A DNA stretch of 64,000 nt, taken from NCBI RefSeq assembly GCF_003148825.1, contig NZ_QGGZ01000003.1:672999-736998 (forward strand), given 5' to 3'. Each line of letters begins with the position of its first letter. Positions within the stretch are counted from its first letter, which is position 1. Shown piece by piece: positions 46,833 to 54,864 of this stretch. The notes under the pieces were generated by a model. The model worked only from the letters and a program-made list of their open reading frames with translations, searched no databases and was not told where the DNA came from. The stretch is from Streptomyces sp. CG 926 (GTDB lineage Bacteria; Actinomycetota; Actinomycetes; Streptomycetales; Streptomycetaceae). A program made the position numbers and the translations under genes.

Positions 46833-48035
46833 TCAGGCCGAGGCGAGGGTCCGCAGGGCGCGGGTGGCGATCTCCCGGCCGATCGGCAGGGAAGCGGTCG
46901 CGGCGGGCGAGGGGGCGTTGAGGACGTGGACCGTGCGCGGGGCGTCCCGGATCAGGAAGTCGTCCACCAGGGTGCCGTCGCGCAGCACGGCCTGGGCGCG
47001 GACCCCGGCCGCGGCGGGGCGCAGATCGGCGGCGGTGACGGCGGGCAGCAGGCGCCGTACCGCCCGGGTGAAGGCCTGCTTGGACAGCGAGCGGTGGATC
47101 TCGCCCGTCCCGTACCGCCAGTGCCGTGCGGCCATCCGCCAGGATCCCGGCCAGGCGAGCTCGTCCGCGATGTCCCGGGGGCGCACCGTCGACCAGCCGT
47201 ATCCCTCGCGGGCCAGCGCGGGCACGGCATTGGGCCCGACGTGGACGCCGCCGCCGATGCCCCGGGTCAGGTGCACGCCGAGGAAGGGGAACGCCGGGTC
47301 GGGCACCGGGTAGACCAGGCCCCGGACCAGGTCCGGCCGCGCCAGGTCGTAGTACTCGCCGCGGAAGGGGATGATCCGCATGCCCGGGTCGTCCCCGGCG
47401 AGGCGGGCGATCCGGTCGCACTGCAGGCCCGCGCAGTTCACCAGCACCCGCGCCCTGACCACCAGGCCGGAGGTGGTGCGGACGGCCACGGCCGACGCGC
47501 GCCGGGAGATCAGGTCCACGGCGCCGCCGTAGACGATCTCCGCGCCCGAGGACTCCGCGAGCTGCGCGCTCACCTGTCCGTAGTCGACGATCCCGGTGCT
47601 GCCGACATGGATCGCCGCCAGCCCCCGGACCTCCGGCTCGTACTCCGTGATCTGGGCCGGGCCGAGCTCGCGCACCGGAATGCCGTTCTCCCGGCCGCGC
47701 TGGACCAGGGCGTGCAGCCGCGGCAGTTCCTCCCGCTCCGTGGCGACGATGAGCTTGCCCGTCACCTCGTGCGCGATGCCGTGCTCCGCGCAGAACTTGA
47801 CCATCTCGGCGGCCCCGCTCACCGCGAAGCGCGCCTTCAGGGAACCCGGGCGGTAGTAGATCCCGCTGTGGATCACCCCGCTGTTGCGGCCCGTCTGGTG
47901 CCGGGCCGGACCCGACTCCTTCTCCAGGACCACGACCCTGGTCCCCGGAGCCAGGCGCGCCACGGCATGCGCCGTCGACAGGCCGACGATCCCGCCGCCG
48001 ATCACCAGCACATCGCAGTCCACGCCGCCACCCAC
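46833..48035 (-). CDS. lhgO: L-2-hydroxyglutarate oxidase (FAD)
   Basis: The 400-residue DAO-type flavoprotein has the FAD motif VLVIGGGIVGLSTAHAVA (~9-26), GRNSGVIHSGIYYRPGSLKA (~53-72), FRGEYYDL (~255) and the C-terminal NAPSPAATASLPIGREIA. It oxidises the metabolic by-product L-2-hydroxyglutarate to 2-oxoglutarate. GTG 48035 follows GGGAGG at seven bases. In-frame extension upstream would enter the NsdA-like gene and is rejected. Confidence 0.93.
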   Translation of the reverse strand: MGGGVDCDVLVIGGGIVGLSTAHAVARLAPGTRVVVLEKESGPARHQTGRNSGVIHSGIYYRPGSLKARFAVSGAAEMVKFCAEHGIAHEVTGKLIVATEREELPRLHALVQRGRENGIPVRELGPAQITEYEPEVRGLAAIHVGSTGIVDYGQVSAQLAESSGAEIVYGGAVDLISRRASAVAVRTTSGLVVRARVLVNCAGLQCDRIARLAGDDPGMRIIPFRGEYYDLARPDLVRGLVYPVPDPAFPFLGVHLTRGIGGGVHVGPNAVPALAREGYGWSTVRPRDIADELAWPGSWRMAARHWRYGTGEIHRSLSKQAFTRAVRRLLPAVTAADLRPAAAGVRAQAVLRDGTLVDDFLIRDAPRTVHVLNAPSPAATASLPIGREIATRALRTLASA

Positions 48036-48109
48036 GCTGACACCTCCCACCCCTGCATACTGCACCCCGGCACCGACAACCCGGCCACGCGGCCCCCGGA
48101 AGACAGGTC

Positions 48110-49924
48110 CTAGGCCTGTGCCACCAACAGCGGCCGGGCCCGCTCCCGCAACTCCGCCACCCGCGGCTCGTCCCCGTACGGTTCCAGGCGGTGCAGCAGG
48201 TCCCGTACGTATTCGGTCGTCCGTGCCGAGGAGATCCTCCCCGCCACTTCCACCGCCCGGGTGCCCGCCGCGCACGCCGCGTCGAGATTTCCCGACTCCA
48301 GCTCGGCGACCGCGCTCACCACCAGCCGCAGCCCGTGCGACCGTACGTACTCCTCGGTGGGGCGCGACAAGGCCTGCTCGGTGAACCGCCGTACCTGCCG
48401 GGGCAGTTTCAGATCCCGGTAGCATTCTGCAGCATCCGCCGCGAAACGGTCGTACGAGTAGAAACCCAGCCAGGTCGGATCCGGATCGCCCTCCCGGGAC
48501 CGCTCCAGCCAGCCCTCCGCCGCCCGCAGCGCCGCCCCGGCGGCCGTCGAATCGCCGGCCTTCGCGTGCGCCCGCGCCTCGACCAGCCGGAAGAAGCTCA
48601 TGGTGCGGGCGGTGGCGAGGCCCCGGTTGCGCTCGACGGCCGCCTGCGCGAGGTCCACCCCTTCGTCGGGGAAGTCCCGGTAGGTCGCCTGCAGCGACAT
48701 CGAGGCCAGCACGTAGCCGCCGAGCGGTACGTCCGCGGCCGCGCGGGCCAGCCGAAGCGCCTGGATGTAGTAGCGCTGGGCCGCTTCCTGCTGGCCGGTG
48801 TCGAAGGCCATCCACCCGGCCAGCCGGGTCAGTTCGGCGGTCGCGCCGAACAGTGCGCGGCCCACCTCGTCCGTGTAGGAGCCGAGCAGCAGCGGCGCCG
48901 CGTCCACCCGCAGGCACTCGGGCACCATCGACGAACGCCAGTCCCCACCGCCGTACTTGGAGTCCCAGCGGCGTGCGTCCTCGGCGGCCTCGCGCAGCTT
49001 CGACACATCGCTGTGGCCCACACGCTGGCCGTGGTCGCGCGGCGTTTCGGGTCCGGGCTGGGCGGGCACAACGGTGGACGGCGGGCCTGTCGCCGGTCCC
49101 GTCATCGGGCCTGCCAGACCCGTCATCGGGCCGGTCGTGCGGCCGTCCGGGGAGGGTCGCGGACCCGGTGCCGTCGCCTCGCGCGCCGGTCCGTCGTGAG
49201 CCGAGGGGGTCGCTGCTACGGGGCTCTGGACCATGGAATGCCGCGCCGCGGGGTCGAGCGCCGCGGAGCTGCCGGCGGTCGGGTCGTGGGCGGTGGCGTC
49301 GGCCCTCGCGTCGGCCCTCGCGTCGGTGGTCGTCGGGGTGTCGGTTGCCGCCGGGCCGGTGGTCGTGGCGTTGGGCAGCGTGGCGTCGGGCGGCGTGGAT
49401 CCGGGCGTCGGTGCGCCGTGCGTGAGGTGCGGTGTTCGGCTGCCCGCCGCTTCCCGGGCCACCGAGCTGTCGGCGGGAGATATCAGCCAGCGCGAGGCGG
49501 GCGTCGCGTACGCCGCCACGGAGAACGAGCCCGCGAGCGACTGCCAGATTCCGCCACCCCCGCGCCGCCCGGCGAGGTCGAGCCGGTAGAGATCGGTGGC
49601 CGAGCGCACCGCCGCGCCCACGTCACGCGGGAAGGCCAGCCCGACCTCGGGCGCGGGGTCCGCGTCCGCCAGCCCGATCTCGTGCAGCGGCACCGGCCGG
49701 CCCAGCTTCGCGCCGATCGCGGCGGCGATCAGATGCGGGGCGGCGCCCTGGGGCACCATCCCCTTGGACACCCACCGGGCCACCGACGTCTTGTCGTACC
49801 GAAGCGTCAGGCCGCGCTGAGCGCCGAGGTCGTTGACCCGCCGGGCCAGCCCGGCGTTGCTGATGCCCGCGAGGGCGAGGACGGCGCCGAGCTTCTCATT
49901 GGGCTCGCGGAGCTCCCTGGACAT
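48110..49924 (-). CDS. NsdA-like developmental regulator with TPR-type repeats
   Basis: The 604-residue protein has an N-terminal helix-turn-helix-like region ([21 protein letters not shown]...[13 protein letters not shown], ~12-53). A long Pro/Thr/Ala/Asp low-complexity insert follows (~165-315, including [11 protein letters not shown] and [17 protein letters not shown]). A helical-repeat domain makes up ~345-604. This matches the NsdA group of Streptomyces proteins that repress sporulation and antibiotic production, but it is probably the conserved paralogue rather than NsdA itself. The start is ATG 49924. It is divergent from the asparagine-synthetase-like gene. Confidence 0.85.
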   Translation of the reverse strand: MSRELREPNEKLGAVLALAGISNAGLARRVNDLGAQRGLTLRYDKTSVARWVSKGMVPQGAAPHLIAAAIGAKLGRPVPLHEIGLADADPAPEVGLAFPRDVGAAVRSATDLYRLDLAGRRGGGGIWQSLAGSFSVAAYATPASRWLISPADSSVAREAAGSRTPHLTHGAPTPGSTPPDATLPNATTTGPAATDTPTTTDARADARADATAHDPTAGSSAALDPAARHSMVQSPVAATPSAHDGPAREATAPGPRPSPDGRTTGPMTGLAGPMTGPATGPPSTVVPAQPGPETPRDHGQRVGHSDVSKLREAAEDARRWDSKYGGGDWRSSMVPECLRVDAAPLLLGSYTDEVGRALFGATAELTRLAGWMAFDTGQQEAAQRYYIQALRLARAAADVPLGGYVLASMSLQATYRDFPDEGVDLAQAAVERNRGLATARTMSFFRLVEARAHAKAGDSTAAGAALRAAEGWLERSREGDPDPTWLGFYSYDRFAADAAECYRDLKLPRQVRRFTEQALSRPTEEYVRSHGLRLVVSAVAELESGNLDAACAAGTRAVEVAGRISSARTTEYVRDLLHRLEPYGDEPRVAELRERARPLLVAQA

Positions 49925-50553
49925 GCGCCACCCCTCGTCACACGCGGAACGCAGACGCCGCCGGGGCATAGGCGCCCGGCATTTCGTAAACCCAGCGTAG
50001 TTCCCCGCCTCCCAAGCGTTAAGGCCCTTACTTCCGTATGGCGGGATTGTTGTCCGTTTGCACAGTCCGCCCCGGACCCGGCGCCGGGGCGCACGTGTCA
50101 GCGCGTGCTCCGCCCGTGTGGCCGTGCGCCCACCCGTGCGCTCTGGCCGGTCCCCGGACCCGGCGATTCGATGTGCGGTGCGTGGGTCGACCCGCCGCCT
50201 GACCGGGCGGGTCGGGGGATGCCGCTGCCTCAATCCCCGCGGGTGGCGGAACGGTCCGGGGGGTGGATTGCGCCCCCCGTACCGCGCCCCCATGTCGGAC
50301 GCCGGCGGCCCGTGGCGGCTCTTCCGGCGGTCGAAGAATGGCTGAAAGCGACCTATGGGGCGGTGGGAACGGAACGCCAAATACCGAGTTGCCGGGGCGT
50401 GTTCGTTTGCGTGTGCGCCCCCTTTAACCCCTCTCGCACGCCTGTCCCGTGGCAGCATGGACCCCGAGCCACCCGGGGTCCCGCGGCCGCGCCCTCAGCG
50501 CTGTCCGTGCTGCCTGTGCCCCGGTCATGTGCCCACGGGTCGGGGAGGCGGCG
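49925..50553. other. Divergent promoter region, no gene supported
   Basis: The 629 bases separate the NsdA-like gene (minus) from the asparagine-synthetase-like gene (plus). A small TAAGG-C-CCTTA dyad sits at 50020-50030, and AT-rich patches lie near 50025-50065 and 50335-50410. I searched for a short lasso-type precursor peptide and found no frame with a credible leader and core. Confidence 0.4.
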
Positions 50554-52785
50554 GTGCGCTGGTTGGTGGGTTGGAGCAGTATCGCCGCGAGCTTCGGCAC
50601 GGCCGGACGGGTCTCGGGCCAGAGCTCCGGGCAGAGTTCCGGTCAGGCCTTCGGCCAGGGCGGATACGGCCAAGGCGGCGGCTACGGCGACAGCGGTGCG
50701 CCCCTGCGCGGCGGCCTCGCGGACGCCGCCCATCCGGACGACCCGGGCGCGGACGCGGAACGCACCGTCCACCCCGTCGGCGCACAACTGCTCTGGGGAG
50801 ACCCCGACCCCCTCTGGGCTGTGGGCGACTGGCGCCCCGACGAGATCCGCACAGTCACCGCCGATCCCGCCGACCCCTTCACCCGGCTCGCGGTCCTCGG
50901 CTGCTGCGGCGCGACCGACGCCGAACTGCGCCGCGCCCTCTACGCCGCCCGCGGCGGCGCGCTGCGCCACCTCACCCAGTGGTCCGGCAGCTACACCGCC
51001 GTCGTCCAGGCCGGCCGCCGGATCACCGTCCTCGGTGACCTCGCGGGCGCCCGGCCCGTCTTCTACACGCCCTGGGCGAGCGGTACCGCGTACGCCACCG
51101 CCGCCCTCCCGCTCGCCGACCTGATCGAGGCGCAGCTCGACATCGGCCATCTCGCCGCCCTGCTGGCCTGCCCGGACAGTCCCGAGGCGCTGGGCGACGG
51201 CACACCGTACGCCGGGGTCCGGCGGATCCCGCCCGGGCACGCGCTGATCCTGCGGGAGGGCTCCCGCGAGATCACCGGCTACGAGCAGGTCGCCTCGCTC
51301 GCCGTGGCCGCCCCCGAGGCCGACGCCGAGCGCGCGGTGGAGGGCGTACGGGAAGCGTTGGTGGACGCGGTGCGCGCCCGGCTCACGGCTCCGCGGCATG
51401 CTCCCGACACCTTGCCGCCGTACGATCCCGGCCCCGTGCCCGGAATGGGCCCCGCCGACCGGCGTGCCGCCCGTGGCGCCCCGGCCCCCGGGGTGGGCGC
51501 CGACCTCTCCGGCGGCAGTGCCTCCGCCACGCTGGCCCTGCTGGCCGCCGGCCTGCCGGGGGCCCCGGGCACCCTGCTCAGTCCCGCCGGGGCGCGGTTG
51601 CTGGCCGTCACCTTCAACGACCTGGCCACCCCGCAGGGGCGTGAGGCCGAGCTGGAACGGGCCAGGGTCATCGCGGCCGACCCGCGCCTGCACCACGTGG
51701 TGGTGGCCGCCGCCGCGGAGGCCCTCCCGTATGCCGAACTCGACGGCCCGCTGACCGACGAACCCGGCCCCTCGCTGGTCTTCGCCGCCCGCGAGCGGCG
51801 CCGACTGGCGGCCGGTTCGGCCGACCACTTCACCGGCCACGGCGCCCGTCAGGTCCTCGACGCCCACCCGGCCCGCATGGCCGACCTCCTGATGGACCGC
51901 CGGCGCCGGCACCTGCTGCGCCCGGTGGCGGCGCTGGCCCGTTCGGCGTCCGCGTCCGGAACCTCCGGGGAGTCCCTGCTGGTGCCGCTCACCGTGTACT
52001 CGGCGGCCCGAAGACTTGCCCGTACGTCGTACCGCGCGGGCATGGAAGCCGCCGCGGCCCGGCTCCGCGAGGGCGGGGTCACCGAGAGATCCTCCGGTCC
52101 GGTGGACGCTTCCCTCGCCGCCCTGACCTGGTCCCGCCCGGGACCGGCGGCGGGCTGGCTCACGGGGGAGGCGCTGGCGGAAGTATCGATCCGTCTGACG
52201 GCGGCGGCCGGCCGGCCGCCGCTTTCGCTGCGGCCGGGGGAGGCCCGCGCCCGCTCGCTGCTCGCCCGCCACGCGGCCGACCACCGGGTCTTCGAGCAGG
52301 CCGTGGAGGTCCGCAGCCAGCGGTTGCACGCCCCGTTCCTGGACAACCAGGTCGTACGGGCCGCCCGCGCCCTGCCCGAGTCCTTGCGGGTCCAGCCCGG
52401 GGCCCGGGCCGCGATCCTGCGCAGCGTCCTGTCCTCGGCGGGGGTGCGCGAGTTCCCGCCGGGCTGGGGTGCCACGGACCGCGAGCCGAACGAGACGGCG
52501 ACCCGGCTGGGGCTGCGCGCCGCCCTGAACGGCCTGCTGGACCTGTTTGAGTCGCCGTTGCTCGCGGACGCCGGGCTGATCGAGGCCCGGGTCGTGCGCC
52601 AGGCCCTGCTCGACGCGGCGGACGGGCGCCCGGTCCCGCTGGACGGGCTGGCGGAACTGGTCTCGATGGAGCTGTGGCTCGGCCGCCTGCTGGCCCGGCG
52701 CGGCACCTGCTGGACGGGTACCTCCGCGGCACGACGCCGGGCGGTGCCCGAGGGAGTCCCCGTGCACCGCCCGGCGCTGTCCTGA
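50554..52785 (+). CDS. Asparagine-synthetase-like protein (cyclase-like paralogue)
   Basis: The 743-residue protein has an N-terminal domain resembling the AsnB glutaminase fold (LLWGDPDPLWAVGDWRPDEIRTV; GDLAGARPVFYTPW, ~165-180) and a C-terminal ATP-pyrophosphatase domain (DLSGGSASATLALLAAGL, ~312-329; later LHAPFLDNQVVRAARALP, ~590). The nucleophilic Cys expected at position 2 of an active glutaminase is absent, and the PP-loop reads SGGSAS instead of SGGLDS. The lack of Cys is shared with lasso-peptide cyclases. No precursor or leader protease is nearby. GTG 50554 follows CGGGGAGG. The Ser/Gly/Gln stretch at ~20-50 is low complexity. Confidence 0.85.
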   Translation: MRWLVGWSSIAASFGTAGRVSGQSSGQSSGQAFGQGGYGQGGGYGDSGAPLRGGLADAAHPDDPGADAERTVHPVGAQLLWGDPDPLWAVGDWRPDEIRTVTADPADPFTRLAVLGCCGATDAELRRALYAARGGALRHLTQWSGSYTAVVQAGRRITVLGDLAGARPVFYTPWASGTAYATAALPLADLIEAQLDIGHLAALLACPDSPEALGDGTPYAGVRRIPPGHALILREGSREITGYEQVASLAVAAPEADAERAVEGVREALVDAVRARLTAPRHAPDTLPPYDPGPVPGMGPADRRAARGAPAPGVGADLSGGSASATLALLAAGLPGAPGTLLSPAGARLLAVTFNDLATPQGREAELERARVIAADPRLHHVVVAAAAEALPYAELDGPLTDEPGPSLVFAARERRRLAAGSADHFTGHGARQVLDAHPARMADLLMDRRRRHLLRPVAALARSASASGTSGESLLVPLTVYSAARRLARTSYRAGMEAAAARLREGGVTERSSGPVDASLAALTWSRPGPAAGWLTGEALAEVSIRLTAAAGRPPLSLRPGEARARSLLARHAADHRVFEQAVEVRSQRLHAPFLDNQVVRAARALPESLRVQPGARAAILRSVLSSAGVREFPPGWGATDREPNETATRLGLRAALNGLLDLFESPLLADAGLIEARVVRQALLDAADGRPVPLDGLAELVSMELWLGRLLARRGTCWTGTSAARRRAVPEGVPVHRPALS

Positions 52786-52825
52786 CGGATCAGGCTCTTC
52801 CTCCGGCCCTTGCTCCGGCTCCGGC

Positions 52826-54118
52826 TCAGGCGGTGAGCACCAGAGCGGTCGCGATCGCCGGGCCGAAGGCCCCGCCCAGCTGGTAGCAGAGGGCGAACAG
52901 GCCGATGGCCGTGGGGCGCTGGGGGTCGGGGGCGCTCGACGCGGCGTGCATCGACAGCACCGCGTTGGCCCCGGTCGCCGCGAAGACCCCGCCCACGGTG
53001 GCGACCAGCAGCAGCGGACCCCAGCTCGCGAACACCGCGATCGCCGCGGCCAGGGCGCCGACCCCGACGAGCACCGAGCGGACGGCCACCCGGCTCATGC
53101 GCGCGGACGCCGCGGCCAGCAGCCAGGAGAGCGCGGATCCGGTGAGCAGAGCCACGAGCTGACCGGTGCCCGCGGTGCCGGCGTCCCAGCCGGCCCGGTC
53201 GGCCAGCAGCCGGGGCACGGAGAACAGCAGGGTGAAGTACGAGCCCGAGAGCGCGAGCGCGAGCAGTGCGGAACCGAGGAAGAGCGGCTTGCGGATCAGC
53301 GCGACCGGGACGAATCCGTCGGGCTGCCGGCGTACGTGGAGCGCGAGCAGTGCGGCGACGACGGCCGCGGAGCCGAGGGCGGCGGCCGGCGCGTGGGGCA
53401 GCAGGACCAGGGCGGTGACGAACGCCGTCAGCAGAGCCGCGCCGCGGACGTCGAACCGGCCCTGCGGTGCGGCCGCCGGGGCGGACGGGGCCGACGGGTT
53501 CTTCGGGCTCGGGGCCGTCGCGTACCGGCTCACCATCGGTATCGCCAGGACCGCGATCACGGAGACGGAGAGCGAGAGGCGCCACGAGACGGCGTGCGCG
53601 AGCTGGGAGCCGAGGAGCGGGCCGGACGCGCCGAGGATGCCGAAGCCGGCGCTGATCACGCCCATCCGACGGGCCGAGCCGGCCAGGGTCATGGCGACCG
53701 CGGTGAGGCCCGCGCCGCCGGCGGCCTGCGCGGCCCGCCCGGCGAGGGTGAGCGGCAGCCAGGGGGACGTGGCGACGAGCAGGGTGCCGCCGAGGAGGAG
53801 GGCGCCGGCCAGGTGGAGCGCCGCCCGCAGGCCCCGGCGGCGCAGCAGTCCGGCCAGCAGGGGGGTGCCGACGGCCATGGCCCAGGCGAAGGAGGCGACG
53901 AGCCAGGTGGCGGTCGAGCCGCTCACCCCGAGGGAGCGGGCCATGTCCGGAAGGATCAGTACGGGGGCGTTGGCCCCGGCGGCCAGGGGGGTGGCCAGCA
54001 GTGCCAGCCACAGGACGGGAACGGGGCCGACTCGGGGGCGGGACGTGGCGCGCGCCTTCGTGGCGACGGTGGCGGCGGCTGCGGGGGTGGTCACGGTCGT
54101 GGTCGTGTGCGTGGTCAT
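52826..54118 (-). CDS. MFS transporter (drug efflux type)
   Basis: The ~430-residue protein has about 12 membrane helices, starting near VGPVPVLWLALLATPLAAGANAPVL. The loop 2-3 motif is TPLLAGLLRRRGLR, and there is a motif C-like GFGILGASGPLLGSQLA in helix 5, typical of H+-coupled efflux pumps. It is divergent from a MarR gene with an array of shared operators. ATG 54118 (MTTHTTTT) is preferred because ATG 54139 lies inside the first operator, but both are possible. Efflux of a compound sensed by the MarR protein is inferred. Confidence 0.92.
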   Translation of the reverse strand: MTTHTTTTVTTPAAAATVATKARATSRPRVGPVPVLWLALLATPLAAGANAPVLILPDMARSLGVSGSTATWLVASFAWAMAVGTPLLAGLLRRRGLRAALHLAGALLLGGTLLVATSPWLPLTLAGRAAQAAGGAGLTAVAMTLAGSARRMGVISAGFGILGASGPLLGSQLAHAVSWRLSLSVSVIAVLAIPMVSRYATAPSPKNPSAPSAPAAAPQGRFDVRGAALLTAFVTALVLLPHAPAAALGSAAVVAALLALHVRRQPDGFVPVALIRKPLFLGSALLALALSGSYFTLLFSVPRLLADRAGWDAGTAGTGQLVALLTGSALSWLLAAASARMSRVAVRSVLVGVGALAAAIAVFASWGPLLLVATVGGVFAATGANAVLSMHAASSAPDPQRPTAIGLFALCYQLGGAFGPAIATALVLTA

Positions 54119-54138
54119 GTGGCGCCCGGTCCAATCCA

Positions 54139-54212
54139 TCTCAAGACTGAGAATCTCAACGTTGAGATAAAATCATCGACTCCTCTCAACGTCAAGTGTC
54201 TCAACGTTGAGA
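54139..54212. promoter_or_regulatory. Four MarR-type operators in 15-bp register
   Basis: The perfect palindrome TCTCAACGTTGAGA occurs at 54154-54167 and 54199-54212. Imperfect copies are TCTCAAGACTGAGA at 54139-54152 and TCTCAACGTCAAG at 54184-54196. Start positions are 0, 15, 45 and 60. They fill the MFS-marR spacer, so the MarR product very probably represses both genes. Confidence 0.85.
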
Positions 54213-54272
54213 TATCTTGTTCATGGCAGGACAGGCAGGCACCGAGACAGGCGAGCGATGGAGGAACAGCGC

Positions 54273-54779
54273 ATGAGCGACGCAGTGGACGCGATCGTCG
54301 GCCAGTGGACGGCGGAGCGCCCCGATCTGGCGGCAGGCCTGTGGCCGGTGGAGGTGGTGGCCCGCATCCAGCGGATGACCCGGGTCATCGACAAGCAGCA
54401 GAAGGCCTTCGCGGCCGAGCACGACCTGGAGGTCGGCGAGCTCGACATCCTCTTCACGCTCTGCCGCTCGGGCCCCCCGTACGCGCTGACCGCCGGAGCC
54501 CTCATCCCGGCCGCCATGGTCACGTCCGGCGCGATCACCAACCGCATCGACCGCATGGAGGCCAAGGGCCTGGTCGAGCGGGTGCGCGACGGCCAGGACC
54601 GCCGCACCGTCCGGATCCGACTGACCGAGCAGAGCCTCACGCTGACGCAGTCGATGATCGACGGGCATCTGAGCGGCTACGCGGAGCTGCTCGCCCCGCT
54701 GGACCCCGCCACCTGCGCCACGATCGCCCAGGCCCTGCGCACGCTCCTGGAGGCCAACGGGGACACCTCGATCAGCTGA
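54273..54779 (+). CDS. MarR-family transcriptional regulator
   Basis: The 168-residue protein has a helical dimerisation N-terminus and a winged helix-turn-helix (~55-125). It shows ALTAGALIPAAMVTSGAITNRIDRMEAKGLVERVRDGQDRRTVRIRLTE with the wing DGQDRR. ATG 54273 has GGAGG eight bases upstream. It is divergent from the MFS gene, with the operator array between them. This is the usual arrangement of a ligand-sensing repressor and its efflux pump. Confidence 0.93.
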   Translation: MSDAVDAIVGQWTAERPDLAAGLWPVEVVARIQRMTRVIDKQQKAFAAEHDLEVGELDILFTLCRSGPPYALTAGALIPAAMVTSGAITNRIDRMEAKGLVERVRDGQDRRTVRIRLTEQSLTLTQSMIDGHLSGYAELLAPLDPATCATIAQALRTLLEANGDTSIS

Positions 54780-54788
54780 GGTACGGCC

Positions 54789-54842
54789 GGCAGCCCCGGC
54801 AGCCCCGGCAGCCCCGGCAGCCCCGGACGCCCCGGCCGCCCC
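54789..54842. repeat. 9-bp tandem repeat between convergent genes
   Basis: GGCAGCCCC occurs in four perfect copies (54789-54824), followed by GGACGCCCC and GGCCGCCCC. It is non-coding and lies between the MarR stop and the sigma gene stop, where a terminator would be expected. Confidence 0.85.
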
Positions 54843-54864
54843 GGCGGCGACGCCGACCGCGGGT

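Noticed and set aside
48036..48917. Upstream extension of the L-2-hydroxyglutarate oxidase frame
   Set aside because: It is antisense-like sequence inside the NsdA-like gene. A good ribosome site supports GTG 48035.
49925..50553. Lasso-peptide precursor next to the asparagine-synthetase-like gene
   Set aside because: No small frame has a credible leader and core, and no RRE or protease partner is present. The cyclase resemblance alone is not enough.
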